In this document: piece after piece, positions 1 to 7,163 of the stretch
Numbering within the stretch: position 1 is the first letter of the stretch
How the letters are laid out: each line of letters starts with the position of its first letter
NCBI GenBank assembly: GCA_015523665.1
Contig: WAJX01000225.1
Location: 1-13,006, forward strand
Direction of reading: 5' to 3'
From: Ferroglobus sp.
Lineage (GTDB): Archaea; Halobacteriota; Archaeoglobi; Archaeoglobales; Archaeoglobaceae
DNA length: 13,006 nt
The notes under the pieces: model-generated
Told to the model about the DNA's origin: nothing
Seen by the model: only the letters and a program-made list of their open reading frames with translations
Database searches by the model: none
Program-made: the position numbers and the translations under genes

Positions 1-194
1 AATTTTTACTCTCAGCTCAGCTTAAAAATTGAGAACGTTCAGCTTTAGACTTATATTACTTTTCACATCCATCAATCTTTACAACTTTATTTATTAGATA
101 TATTTCTAAGTATATTTTTTTAAGTATATATTTTATATAATAATATTCTAATTTAGCAGTTTCTCTTATTTGTTTAATTTGTTTATTTTTTTCT

Positions 195-211
195 TCAAGA
201 TTGAATCTTGA
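195..211. repeat. 17-bp palindrome (dyad) in intergenic DNA
   Basis: TCAAGATT and AATCTTGA are exact reverse complements separated by a single G. The compact dyad looks more like a protein-binding site than an RNA hairpin, because a one-base loop cannot form without opening the stem. It lies about 350 bp from mptA, too far for a typical archaeal operator of that gene. Function unknown. Confidence 0.35.
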
Positions 212-330
212 GGATATTACGCTAAAGTTCTAAAGATATAACATTATGAATCCCAGACATTAATTTAAGTGATAGAATAATTGCTTACATCAAACTTTAA
301 TTGGCTTATTTTATTAATTTTTTAAATTAT

Positions 331-343
331 AAATTTAAATTTT
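331..343 (+). promoter_or_regulatory. Possible TATA box for the GC-rich island
   Basis: An A/T-only tract (AAATTTAAATTTT) is centred about 26 bp before position 363, where the GC-rich island begins. That is the usual archaeal TATA-to-start spacing. The whole flank is AT-rich, so the match is weak evidence. A minus-strand transcript cannot be excluded. Confidence 0.25.
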
Positions 344-363
344 AAAATCATAACTTTAAACTT

Positions 364-426
364 GGGGTGCCGGGAAAAGTGGCATGGTGGTGACGGCGGG
401 AAGGTTTGAAAACATGACGGCACCCC
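364..426. ncRNA. Candidate structured small RNA (GC-rich island with closing stem)
   Basis: By hand count 39 of 63 bases are G or C, while the 60 bp to the left (301-360) have 5 of 60 and 431-490 have 12 of 60. The ends GGGGTGCCG (364-372) and CGGCACCCC (418-426) form a perfect 9-bp stem closing a 45-nt interior. Read as plus strand, the interior is rich in GG runs (373-374, 381-382, 386-387, 389-390, 395-396, 398-400, 403-404) and poor in C, so it does not fold into an obvious second helix. GC-rich islands in AT-rich archaeal genomes are a known signature of non-coding RNAs. I see no clear box C/D pair, no convincing H/ACA pocket with ACA tail, and no riboswitch I recognise. The transcribed strand is not determined. 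mptA has its own TATA box downstream, which argues against a leader element of that gene. A small mobile hairpin is the alternative. Confidence 0.45.
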
Positions 427-530
427 TAAATAAATGTTTAGATAAATTAGTAAATAAGAGTTTTGGTCAGTTAAAACAATATTACAAAACTGAGTTCTGA
501 ATATCATTAATTTATTTCATTTCCCTTAAA

Positions 531-539
531 TTTTAAATA
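531..539 (+). promoter_or_regulatory. TATA box of mptA
   Basis: TTTTAAATA is centred about 27 bp upstream of the mptA ATG, placing the transcription start at or next to the start codon. This implies a leaderless or nearly leaderless mRNA, consistent with the lack of a good ribosome binding site before 562. Confidence 0.45.
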
Positions 540-561
540 CTGATTTTAATAAGGTTTAATA

Positions 562-1479
562 ATGCTACCCGATATCCAGCTTAGTAAACCAGAGATTCCA
601 ATAGGATTGAGTAAAGTAGGGGCTAAAGGTATAAAGAAGCTTGTAAAAGTTAAAAGAGATAAAAAGAGACCGATAATATTAATATCAACATTCGATGTTT
701 TTATTAATTTACCATCAACTATGAAAGGAGCAAATTTAAGTAGGAATTTTGAAGCTTTGGATGAAGTTATAGAAAGGTTAACATGGAAACCCGTTGAGAC
801 TGTCGAAGACTTAAATCTAAGGATAGTTGATGAATTACTCAAAAGACATGAATACGCTTCAGTAGCAGAAGTTAATATGGAAGCTGAATACATCCTAAGG
901 AAAAAAGCACCTAAATCTGGTTTGATGACTCAAGAAGTTGTAAAAATTTTTTGTGAAGCTAAGAAAAATAAAAGAGGTAAGGAAAGTGTTTTCGTAGGAG
1001 TAGAGGTTTACGGTATTACCGCTTGTCCATGTGCTCAAGAGCTTATAAAAGCCAGTTCTGTAGAGAGATTAAAAAAATTAGGGCTTAAACAAGAAGAGAT
1101 TTCCAAAGTGCTTGACACTGTCCCTTTAGCATCGCACAATCAAAGAGGAAGAGCATTCATAAAGATTCAATCAAGAGAAGATTTCAGACCAAGAATTGAA
1201 GATCTTATCGAAATTGCTAAATCAGCTATGAGTAATGAGATGTATGAAATACTTAAGAGGGAAGATGAGTTGATGGTTGTTGAAAAAACCCATTTTAATC
1301 CAAGGTTTGTAGAAGATAGTGTTAGAGTTATGGCAAAAAATGTTGTTGAAAGATTTAAAGATGCCCCAGATGATATAATCGTATTTTTTAGGCAAATAAA
1401 CGAGGAAAGCATACATCAACATGATGTAGTTGCTGAAAGGATTGCAACTATTGGAGAGTTAAGGAATGAAGTCGGTTGA
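562..1479 (+). CDS. mptA: GTP cyclohydrolase MptA (GTP cyclohydrolase IV / FolE2 family)
   Basis: Converts GTP to 7,8-dihydroneopterin 2',3'-cyclic phosphate in the Fe(II)-dependent archaeal enzyme, the first step of methanopterin-type pterin synthesis in the cytoplasm. The 305-residue length is typical. Family signatures are visible: [13 protein letters not shown] near 52-64, ITACPCAQ at 152-159 with the conserved cysteines, SHNQRG at 191-196, HFNPRFVED at 244-252 and IHQHD at 284-288, the last three supplying candidate metal-binding histidines. The ATG at 562 is supported by full N-terminal family alignment from '[18 protein letters not shown]' and by a TATA box 27 bp upstream. The next gene overlaps the 3' end by 14 bp, so the two are probably co-transcribed. 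FolE2-type enzymes can also feed 7-deazaguanine (archaeosine) synthesis. The MptA assignment over bacterial FolE2 rests on the archaeal context. Confidence 0.93.
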   Translation: MLPDIQLSKPEIPIGLSKVGAKGIKKLVKVKRDKKRPIILISTFDVFINLPSTMKGANLSRNFEALDEVIERLTWKPVETVEDLNLRIVDELLKRHEYASVAEVNMEAEYILRKKAPKSGLMTQEVVKIFCEAKKNKRGKESVFVGVEVYGITACPCAQELIKASSVERLKKLGLKQEEISKVLDTVPLASHNQRGRAFIKIQSREDFRPRIEDLIEIAKSAMSNEMYEILKREDELMVVEKTHFNPRFVEDSVRVMAKNVVERFKDAPDDIIVFFRQINEESIHQHDVVAERIATIGELRNEVG

Positions 1480-2890
1480 TAAATCTCTAATCTTTTTCTC
1501 TCTATTCTTTCTATTTTTATTATTATTTTTATTAATAACATCAATAACTATTATCCTCCCCATTACATCAGCAGAGATCCTTGAAGTGTATCCGAATCCG
1601 TATGATGAAGAAGTTGAGTATGTTAAAGTTAGATGTTACGAGCATTGCACCTTTACAGATGGTGAAAGCGTTTTTGAAATGGATAACGGTACATACATAA
1701 TAGCTAGGAATTCAACAGCTTTTGAAAAGAGATTCAATATAAAGGCAGATTTTGAAGGGATAAGACTTTCAAACTCTGGAGAAGAAATAATATTAGAAGA
1801 TGGTATCAAAAGAGATGTATTTAACTGGGAGATGTTAAATTATAAAGATGAAGGAGTTATATATTTTAAGAAAAATAATAGTTGGGATTTTAAGTATGTG
1901 GATTGGTCTTCATTTAAGCCGATCTCAGATAATGTTAGTGGAAAAATAATAGTAACTCCTGCTAATTATATATTAAAAGGAGAAGGGATTGTTGCATCGT
2001 ATACTATAATTAAAGATGTTTTTGATGGAAAATTTGAATTTGCCGTAGATGCAAGTCCAGTAGGAGGTATACCCCTCAACGAATATGAGTTGACAAAGAA
2101 GTATAACTTTCATTTTTTAGATTCTAATAGCTATAAGAATTTTCATGCAAAATACGCTGTGATTGATAACGATGAAGTTGTTATTACAACTGAAAACTGG
2201 AAATGGGATAAAAGAGGAGTAATAGTCGAATTGAAAAGTGAAAAGATAGCAAATTTACTAAGAAAAGTTTTCTACAACGATCTAAAATACGAGTCAAATC
2301 CAAGAAAGTTTACTGAATTCAAAAAAGCTGGAGGAGGAAAAGGAGAAGAGTTTTCATTTTATGGAAATGTAAAAGTTTACATAATGCCTGATGAAAATCC
2401 TGTATTTTCTTTTATTTCGAAATCAAATAAAAGGTTATACATCGCTTCACCCTATATAGACTTTAGGTGGTTTGAAGGATCTCCACTGTTAGACTCGATA
2501 TTAAATGCTGGAAAGCGAGGATGTGAAATAAGAATTTTGCTTAACGATTATAAGAGGAATTATGAGATCGTCAATTATCTAAACGAGTTAAAAAAAGATG
2601 GAATAGATATAGAAGCGAGGGTTGTTAAATCACCCGAATTCGAGGAGCTTCATGGAAAATATATAATATCAGATGATGATGTCCTCATCACCTCAGCAAA
2701 TCTAAACAAGTATGGATTAAAGCTTAATAGAGAGATAGCAATTGTAATCTACAATGATAGCGTATCGGATTTTATGGCTAATATATTTATGAAAGACTTT
2801 GAAGGAGAAAATAAGTTATCTTATCTCGTTTTTATTGTTTTCGGTGTGGCACTTTTTGTAATCTTTTCAGCATTTAAGAAATTCAAGTGA
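1466..2890 (+). CDS. Membrane-anchored phospholipase D-fold protein with N-terminal lamin-tail-like domain
   Basis: A 474-residue protein. Residues about 8-34 form a very hydrophobic helix after a short charged N terminus (signal anchor), and 451-470 form a second helix followed by KKFK at the very end, so the middle should lie outside the membrane, tethered at both ends. Residues about 36-122 (EVYPNP...EYVKV...[12 protein letters not shown]) look like a lamin-tail-like beta domain, an inference from pattern. Two PLD motifs of the form HxKx4D follow: HAKYAVID at 227-234 and HGKYIISD at 396-403, the second followed by TSANL. Both motifs have intact His, Lys and Asp, so the two-half active site should be functional as a phosphodiesterase or nuclease-type enzyme; substrate unknown. 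The start overlaps mptA. The 3' end overlaps convergent moeA by 24 bp. A link to pterin synthesis is not obvious. Confidence 0.82.
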   Translation: MKSVDKSLIFFSLFFLFLLLFLLITSITIILPITSAEILEVYPNPYDEEVEYVKVRCYEHCTFTDGESVFEMDNGTYIIARNSTAFEKRFNIKADFEGIRLSNSGEEIILEDGIKRDVFNWEMLNYKDEGVIYFKKNNSWDFKYVDWSSFKPISDNVSGKIIVTPANYILKGEGIVASYTIIKDVFDGKFEFAVDASPVGGIPLNEYELTKKYNFHFLDSNSYKNFHAKYAVIDNDEVVITTENWKWDKRGVIVELKSEKIANLLRKVFYNDLKYESNPRKFTEFKKAGGGKGEEFSFYGNVKVYIMPDENPVFSFISKSNKRLYIASPYIDFRWFEGSPLLDSILNAGKRGCEIRILLNDYKRNYEIVNYLNELKKDGIDIEARVVKSPEFEELHGKYIISDDDVLITSANLNKYGLKLNREIAIVIYNDSVSDFMANIFMKDFEGENKLSYLVFIVFGVALFVIFSAFKKFK

Positions 2891-4489
2891 TCTAACCACC
2901 TCATCTTTTAATTCAGGATTTTTCGAGAGAATTTCAATCTTAATCTTACCATAATACTCTCCTTCAAGTTGAAAGAGTTCTATAAATGGTTCAATCATCA
3001 AAGCTTTACCAATAACCCCATTTTTAAATAAATAATAGAGTTGATGATGGTTTTCTACATAAACATCTGCTTTAAATCCATATCCTTTTACAGCACCTAC
3101 AGTTGAGCTTATTGGATTTTTAACAAGATAGTAGTTGATGAAAAACTCATCACCAATGATGAAGGCAACATCCAAATTACCCTTCATAAATTCAAGCTTA
3201 GCTCTTTCAGAATCCATATAAAATTTTTTTATTTTAATTGAATTTAAATTTGATATTAGGTCAAATACATCCAAACCTCCAAAAGCTAAATCATATACTT
3301 TTGAAAATACCTTTACTTCCCTAAGATCTCCTCTCTCTATTACCTCCTCACCTTCAGCAATTTCCATATATCCAGAAACTTCATTTAGTGTTGTTATAGC
3401 TCCAGAGCCTCTTTCAACTGGATAAATCCTATCTTTAACGACCACTACAGGCATAAATTCCCTTCTTCCTTCAGAAACCACCCTCTTAGCTAGTTTTCCT
3501 TTAACTCTGTTATCTATTAGCTCTAATCCAAGAGATTTTGCCAACTTAGGCTTTACAAACTCGTGGAATATTGTCAATGCTGATGTTGGAAAACCGGGTA
3601 AAGCAAAAATCAGTTTATCATTTACTTTTGAAAGAAGAAAAGGCTTACCTGGCTTTACTTTCACACCATGAAATAATATCTCTCCAAGGTCTTTTAATGC
3701 TTCAACAAGCACATCCTTTGATCCAGCAGAAGTTCCTCCAGTTGTTATGATAACATCACACAACTTGATCGCTTTTAAAATTTCATCCTTCACAACATCT
3801 ACATCATCCCTAAGAATACCAAAAAATTTGGGTTTAAGTCCCATTTCGATTAAAGATGCTGAAATTGTATAGGAATTCACATCGTAAACCTTTGCATCGA
3901 TAAGAGTCTCTCCAGGACTTATTAACTCATCTCCAGTTGAAAAAACACCGATATCGATATCTTTAACTAACACCTTATCAAAACCAGCAGATGCTAACAT
4001 TCCTATTTTTGAAACATCTATTCTTTCTCCCTTTCTAAGGATTAAAGATCCTAATTCTATATCTGATCCTCTTTTCATAATATTTTCTCCACTAGCAACG
4101 GCCTTCTTTATAAACGCAAAACCATCCTCTACTTGAGTGTGTTCAATCATCACAACTGAATCGCTTCCTTCTGGCATCTTAGCTCCAGTACTGATTTCCA
4201 CACACTCCCCGCAACCTATTTTAATAGATTTTTCATCTCCAGCATCTATTCTATCAATAATTTTAAGCTTAATCGGATTTTTCTCACTTGCAAAAATGAC
4301 ATCCTCACTTCTCACAGCAAATCCATCTCTTGTAGCTTTTGGAAAGTGTGGGATTTGAATGGGAGAATAAACATCTTCGGCTGATATCTTATGCAATGCT
4401 TCGATTAATGATACCTCTCTAACTCTCACACGAATATCAATGCTTGATATGATCTTTTTAGCTTTTTCAACACTTATCAATTCTCTCAT
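2867..4489 (-). CDS. moeA: Molybdopterin molybdenumtransferase MoeA with C-terminal substrate-binding-like domain
   Basis: Inserts molybdate or tungstate into adenylylated molybdopterin in the last step of Mo/W cofactor assembly. Residues 1 to about 395 are the MoeA body: PHFPKATRDGFAVR (47-60), STGDEL (184-189), TTGGTSAGSKD (249-259), KPGKP (279-283) and ALPGFPTSA (296-304) are all intact. Residues about 397-540 form an extra domain (FGGLDVFD, RAKLEFMKGNLDVAF, SSTVGAVKGYGF) resembling the periplasmic-binding-protein-like domain often fused to archaeal MoeA. Family fusions are commonly longer, around 620 residues from memory, so this one seems shortened. The ATG at 4489 gives a normal N terminus. 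A 7-bp hairpin-forming repeat lies in its leader (4518-4540). Archaea often carry two moeA paralogues, so which metal this one handles cannot be told. The second cofactor gene, moaB, is about 4 kb away. Confidence 0.92.
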   Translation of the reverse strand: MRELISVEKAKKIISSIDIRVRVREVSLIEALHKISAEDVYSPIQIPHFPKATRDGFAVRSEDVIFASEKNPIKLKIIDRIDAGDEKSIKIGCGECVEISTGAKMPEGSDSVVMIEHTQVEDGFAFIKKAVASGENIMKRGSDIELGSLILRKGERIDVSKIGMLASAGFDKVLVKDIDIGVFSTGDELISPGETLIDAKVYDVNSYTISASLIEMGLKPKFFGILRDDVDVVKDEILKAIKLCDVIITTGGTSAGSKDVLVEALKDLGEILFHGVKVKPGKPFLLSKVNDKLIFALPGFPTSALTIFHEFVKPKLAKSLGLELIDNRVKGKLAKRVVSEGRREFMPVVVVKDRIYPVERGSGAITTLNEVSGYMEIAEGEEVIERGDLREVKVFSKVYDLAFGGLDVFDLISNLNSIKIKKFYMDSERAKLEFMKGNLDVAFIIGDEFFINYYLVKNPISSTVGAVKGYGFKADVYVENHHQLYYLFKNGVIGKALMIEPFIELFQLEGEYYGKIKIEILSKNPELKDEVVRSLEFLKC

Positions 4490-4517
4490 GGCAATATTGC
4501 TAAGCTCAAAGAATTGA

Positions 4518-4540
4518 TTAAGCTTTTTGTTTTAGCTTAA
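4518..4540 (-). promoter_or_regulatory. Inverted repeat in the moeA leader
   Basis: TTAAGCT and AGCTTAA are exact reverse complements with 9 bases between them. The repeat sits between the moeA start codon and its likely promoter. It could be an operator or a small mRNA hairpin. A further TAAGCT copy at 4501-4506 makes a protein-binding site array conceivable. Nothing shows which ligand or regulator is involved. Confidence 0.3.
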
Positions 4541-4628
4541 ATTGCACAATTCTCTTGTTTCACAATTTTATATTTCATATTATCATATTATATTATATAT
4601 TATTATGTATGTATTTAACAATACAATA

Positions 4629-4678
4629 ACAAAAATAAAAAATAAAAAGTAAAATAATATAATAAAAAATAAAATAAC
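4629..4678 (-). terminator. T-rich terminator of the DUF362 gene
   Basis: Directly after the stop codon of the minus-strand gene at 4680, the transcript would run through a long series of U tracts (plus strand: repeated AAAAATAAAA). Archaeal RNA polymerase terminates at U-rich stretches without needing a hairpin. The background is also AT-rich, so the call rests mainly on position. Confidence 0.4.
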
Positions 4679-4679
4679 A

Positions 4680-5501
4680 TCACGTTTGAAAGAATCCGAG
4701 AGCTTTTCCCAAGAAAGATGTTGAATAATTTTTAACAAGATGTTGATACTCCTCAAGATTTAAACCTCTAATATCAATGTCATGCTCTTCAATGGCCATT
4801 TTAAGATATTTTATCTCCTCTGGCTTAAAGCCCATGAGATAGCTTGCAACGATGTCAGCAATTACAACGTTTTTACTAGCTACTATAACACCATGTTTAA
4901 CTGGTTGTGTGGACATCTCATAACCAGCTCCGCCCACAATTCCATCTATTATAGTAAGTGTTGGATTAAATACTTTAAGTAGATCAACGAGCTTTTGGTG
5001 GATCTTGAAATGCATGTAAATAGCCGGTTTCTTCAAAAATCCCATATTATTCTTGATTCCCAAAGTAACCTTCACCAAACAATGAACCTTCATCTTTGGC
5101 AAACTTACAAAACCATCTATGGCATTTAAAGCTGTTTTTGCAATTTCCACATCTTTTAAAGCTCTTCCATTAACTTTAATTTTTACAAGTTCCTCAGCAG
5201 TAAGATTAACACATCTTGCAATTTCTCTGAGCTTAAAATTATCAAAACACTTATCAGCAGATGCTTTTCCAAAACCACCTTCAGCAATAATAACTTCAAC
5301 TCCATCATCTTTAAGTCTATTTACAACAGCCCTAACAATCGATGGATGTGTTATAACACCACTCTCTGGATCTCCAAATTTGATAAAATTAGGCTTAACT
5401 ATCATTTTATCATTAAACTTAGGGTTTATCTTTTCAATTATCCTATCAACAACTCTTTCAACATTCCTATAATCATCAACTCTCTCTATAACAAAATCCA
5501 T
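4680..5501 (-). CDS. DUF362 domain protein
   Basis: A 273-residue cytoplasmic protein of the DUF362 family, function not established. Visible family landmarks are VKPNF (35-39), GVITHPSIVRAVV (48-60), the turn LPKMKVHCLVKVTLGIKNN around 134-152, IIDGIVGGAGYEM (184-196) and NVVIADIVAS (211-220). The protein lacks the four-cysteine ferredoxin segment carried by some relatives, so it is the stand-alone version with only scattered cysteines (C85, C97, C141). The ATG at 5501 follows an A/T-rich promoter-like tract (5517-5530) in the short divergent gap shared with the NTPase gene. It lies upstream of moeA on the same strand, but 190 bp of T-rich DNA separates them, so co-transcription is doubtful. 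Confidence 0.85.
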   Translation of the reverse strand: MDFVIERVDDYRNVERVVDRIIEKINPKFNDKMIVKPNFIKFGDPESGVITHPSIVRAVVNRLKDDGVEVIIAEGGFGKASADKCFDNFKLREIARCVNLTAEELVKIKVNGRALKDVEIAKTALNAIDGFVSLPKMKVHCLVKVTLGIKNNMGFLKKPAIYMHFKIHQKLVDLLKVFNPTLTIIDGIVGGAGYEMSTQPVKHGVIVASKNVVIADIVASYLMGFKPEEIKYLKMAIEEHDIDIRGLNLEEYQHLVKNYSTSFLGKALGFFQT

Positions 5502-5571
5502 GTTACAGTTTAAATCTTAAGATTTTTAATCCTTTATCCCTTATTTTGAAACTTCCACTTAAGTCAAAAGC

Positions 5572-5586
5572 TTTTAAAAATTATAA
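5572..5586 (+). promoter_or_regulatory. TATA box of the THEP1-type NTPase gene
   Basis: CTTTTAAAAATTATA is centred about 23-27 bp upstream of the GTG at 5600. This spacing supports a leaderless transcript starting at that GTG and argues against the earlier in-frame TTG at 5546, which lies upstream of this box. Confidence 0.4.
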
Positions 5587-5599
5587 CAAAAATAAGTAT

Positions 5600-6103
5600 G
5601 TGCGAGTAGCAATAACAGGAAAACCCGGAGTTGGAAAAAGCACATTATGCCTAAAAACCTACAATTTTCTTAAAAATAAGATTATAATCAAGGGATTCAT
5701 AACAATAGAGTGCAGAATCGGAGGTAAAAGGATTGGATTTCAATTTTTCGATTTAGCTAGTGGTGAAAAACTATGGTTAGCAAGAAGAGGAAATGGAGAA
5801 GTGATGGTTGGTAAATATACAGTTTTTGTTGAAAATATAGATGTAATGGCCGAAAGAATAGAAGATTATAAGAATGCGGATCTGATCATAATAGATGAGA
5901 TAGGGCCAATGGAGCTTAAGAGTAAAAAGTTCATAAATTCTATAGAAAATATAATGAGATTCGACAACTTACTCTTTACCGTTCATTACAAATCAAAACA
6001 TCCATTGGTTAAGAAGATAAAAGATGAGTTTAATCTGATAGTGATAGATAGATACAATAGAGAAGATGTATTCAGAAGAGTGGTGTCATTCTTTGACATC
6101 TGA
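5600..6103 (+). CDS. Nucleoside-triphosphatase, THEP1 family
   Basis: A 168-residue P-loop NTPase (GTG start). Known members hydrolyse ATP, GTP and other NTPs to NDPs in vitro; the cellular role is unclear. The Walker A loop GKPGVGKS is at 7-14 and the diagnostic Walker B segment IIIDEIGPMEL at 96-106. Between them lies the family's beta region with FFDLASGE. Start choice: the frame is open back to a TTG at 5546, which would add 18 lysine- and asparagine-rich residues. THEP1 proteins normally begin a few residues before the P loop, and a TATA box fits GTG 5600, so I take 5600. The 3' end overlaps trm1 by up to 38 bp, suggesting translational coupling. Confidence 0.88.
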   Translation: MRVAITGKPGVGKSTLCLKTYNFLKNKIIIKGFITIECRIGGKRIGFQFFDLASGEKLWLARRGNGEVMVGKYTVFVENIDVMAERIEDYKNADLIIIDEIGPMELKSKKFINSIENIMRFDNLLFTVHYKSKHPLVKKIKDEFNLIVIDRYNREDVFRRVVSFFDI

Positions 6104-7163
6104 ATTTTCTAAATCACTGATATCTGAAGGAAAAGCTAAGATAATTGTAAACGATGTTTTTTACAACCCAAAGATGAAGTTTTGTAGAGATGTTGATATG
6201 AAAGTGTTTGAGAAACTTAACGCAGATGATTATCTTGATGCTCTATCAGCTACTGGTATTAGAGGAATAAGAGCGTATTTAGAAGCTAGCTATAACCCTA
6301 TCTTTAATGATAAAGATAAAAAAGCTGTCAAAACTATAAAAATGAATCTCAAGCTTAACAAAATTGAGGCTGAAGTTTTAAATGAGGATGCTAACGTCTT
6401 GATGAGAAGAAGAAGTTTCACACATATCGATATCGACCCATTTGGCTCTCCATCTATGTTTATAGATTCAGCATGTTACTCTGCAAAGAAGTATATGAGT
6501 GTAACAGCAACAGATACCGCTGCTCTCTGTGGGAGTGCAATAACTTCAGGTTTGAGAAAATACTCATCTTTTGTTGAAAAAACTGAATACTACCATGAGT
6601 TGGGTTTAAGAAATCTCATAGGAAAGATTGCTAGAGAGATAACAAAATACGATAAGGCTATAGACGTTTTAATATCGTGGGGAAAAGAGCATTATTACAG
6701 AGTTCATCTTAAAATTAAAAGATCTACAAGATTAGCTGGAGAGCTTTATAAGAGAGTTGGTTACATATTTCACTGTAGAAAGTGTGGTTTTAGAGATTGG
6801 AAAAGCTTCGAAGATGAACAAATGGAAAGGCATATTTGCAGTATTTGCAATGAAAAGATGAGGATGTATGGTCCTTTATGGATAGGCGAACTTCACAATA
6901 TCGATTTTATAAAGAGACTTGAAAAAAAAGGAGAGGTTGGTGAGCTTTTTAAAAGAATAGAGGAGGAGATAGATATAGTCACATACTATAACACTCACAA
7001 CATTGCATGCATGCTAAAAACTTCTCCTCCCCCTCTTGATGATCTGATAAACTACCTTAAAGAGGTTGGATATAAGGCTTCAAAGACGAGATTCGGTGGT
7101 TCAACTTTTAAAACAGATGCCAGTATAATTGAGATTAAAAAAGCGTTTACATCTCTGAAATAG
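6066..7163 (+). CDS. trm1: tRNA (guanine26-N2)-dimethyltransferase Trm1
   Basis: Uses S-adenosylmethionine to make N2-methyl- and N2,N2-dimethylguanosine at position 26 of tRNA. Landmarks are EGKAKIIV and DVFYNPKMKFCRD (near 21-42), the SAM-binding loop DALSATGIRGIRA (58-70), the catalytic-type motif DIDPFGSPSMF (122-132), and a C-terminal zinc-binding set CRKC (237-240) with HICSIC (256-261). The length of 365 is near the family norm. The ATG at 6066 lies inside the NTPase gene; a TTG at 6093 would reduce the overlap to 11 bp and still leave the whole conserved region, so the exact start is uncertain. The CAT tRNA in this window has G at position 26 and is a potential substrate. The 3' end overlaps convergent orc1/cdc6 by 17 bp. 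Confidence 0.94.
   Translation: MYSEEWCHSLTSEFSKSLISEGKAKIIVNDVFYNPKMKFCRDVDMKVFEKLNADDYLDALSATGIRGIRAYLEASYNPIFNDKDKKAVKTIKMNLKLNKIEAEVLNEDANVLMRRRSFTHIDIDPFGSPSMFIDSACYSAKKYMSVTATDTAALCGSAITSGLRKYSSFVEKTEYYHELGLRNLIGKIAREITKYDKAIDVLISWGKEHYYRVHLKIKRSTRLAGELYKRVGYIFHCRKCGFRDWKSFEDEQMERHICSICNEKMRMYGPLWIGELHNIDFIKRLEKKGEVGELFKRIEEEIDIVTYYNTHNIACMLKTSPPPLDDLINYLKEVGYKASKTRFGGSTFKTDASIIEIKKAFTSLK

Larger units (their letters stand above)
1..561. other. AT-rich gene-free region upstream of mptA
   Basis: No convincing coding region is present. The stretch is extremely AT-rich apart from one GC-rich island at 364-426, listed separately. Small symmetries are visible: an 8-bp inverted repeat AATTTTTA/TAAAAATT at 1-8 and 23-30, a near-perfect 17-bp dyad TCAAGATTGAATCTTGA at 195-211, and a direct repeat TAAGTATAT at 107-115 and 121-129. 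These could be terminator, operator or promoter pieces of neighbouring transcripts, but in such AT-rich DNA some are expected by chance. The gene to the left lies outside the window, so its terminator or promoter may be here. Confidence 0.6.
4490..4679. other. AT-rich intergenic leader of moeA
   Basis: Lies between two minus-strand genes. Next to moeA is an inverted repeat TTAAGCT (4518-4524)/AGCTTAA (4534-4540) with a 9-base spacer, about 30-50 bp upstream of the start codon. Next is a direct repeat CACAATT at 4545-4551 and 4561-4567. A possible TATA element (ATATAAAAT on the minus strand, around 4563-4574) would place transcription start near 4545. The rest is nearly pure A/T. Confidence 0.45.

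Noticed and set aside
364..426. Riboswitch controlling mptA
   Set aside because: mptA has its own TATA box at 531-539 downstream of the island, giving a near-leaderless mRNA, and the island matches no riboswitch class I know.
322..507. 61-codon minus-strand ORF across the GC-rich island
   Set aside because: Low-complexity, proline-rich middle created by the GC island and hydrophobic AT-rich ends; no start signal and no recognisable domain.
4560..4680. Possible CRISPR or tandem repeat in the A/T tract
   Set aside because: Only irregular A/T runs; no regular repeat-spacer unit. No CRISPR array is seen anywhere in the window.
5119..5472. 117-codon plus-strand ORF antisense to the DUF362 gene
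   Set aside because: Serine/threonine/leucine-rich composition typical of an antisense frame; the DUF362 motifs on the other strand are clear.
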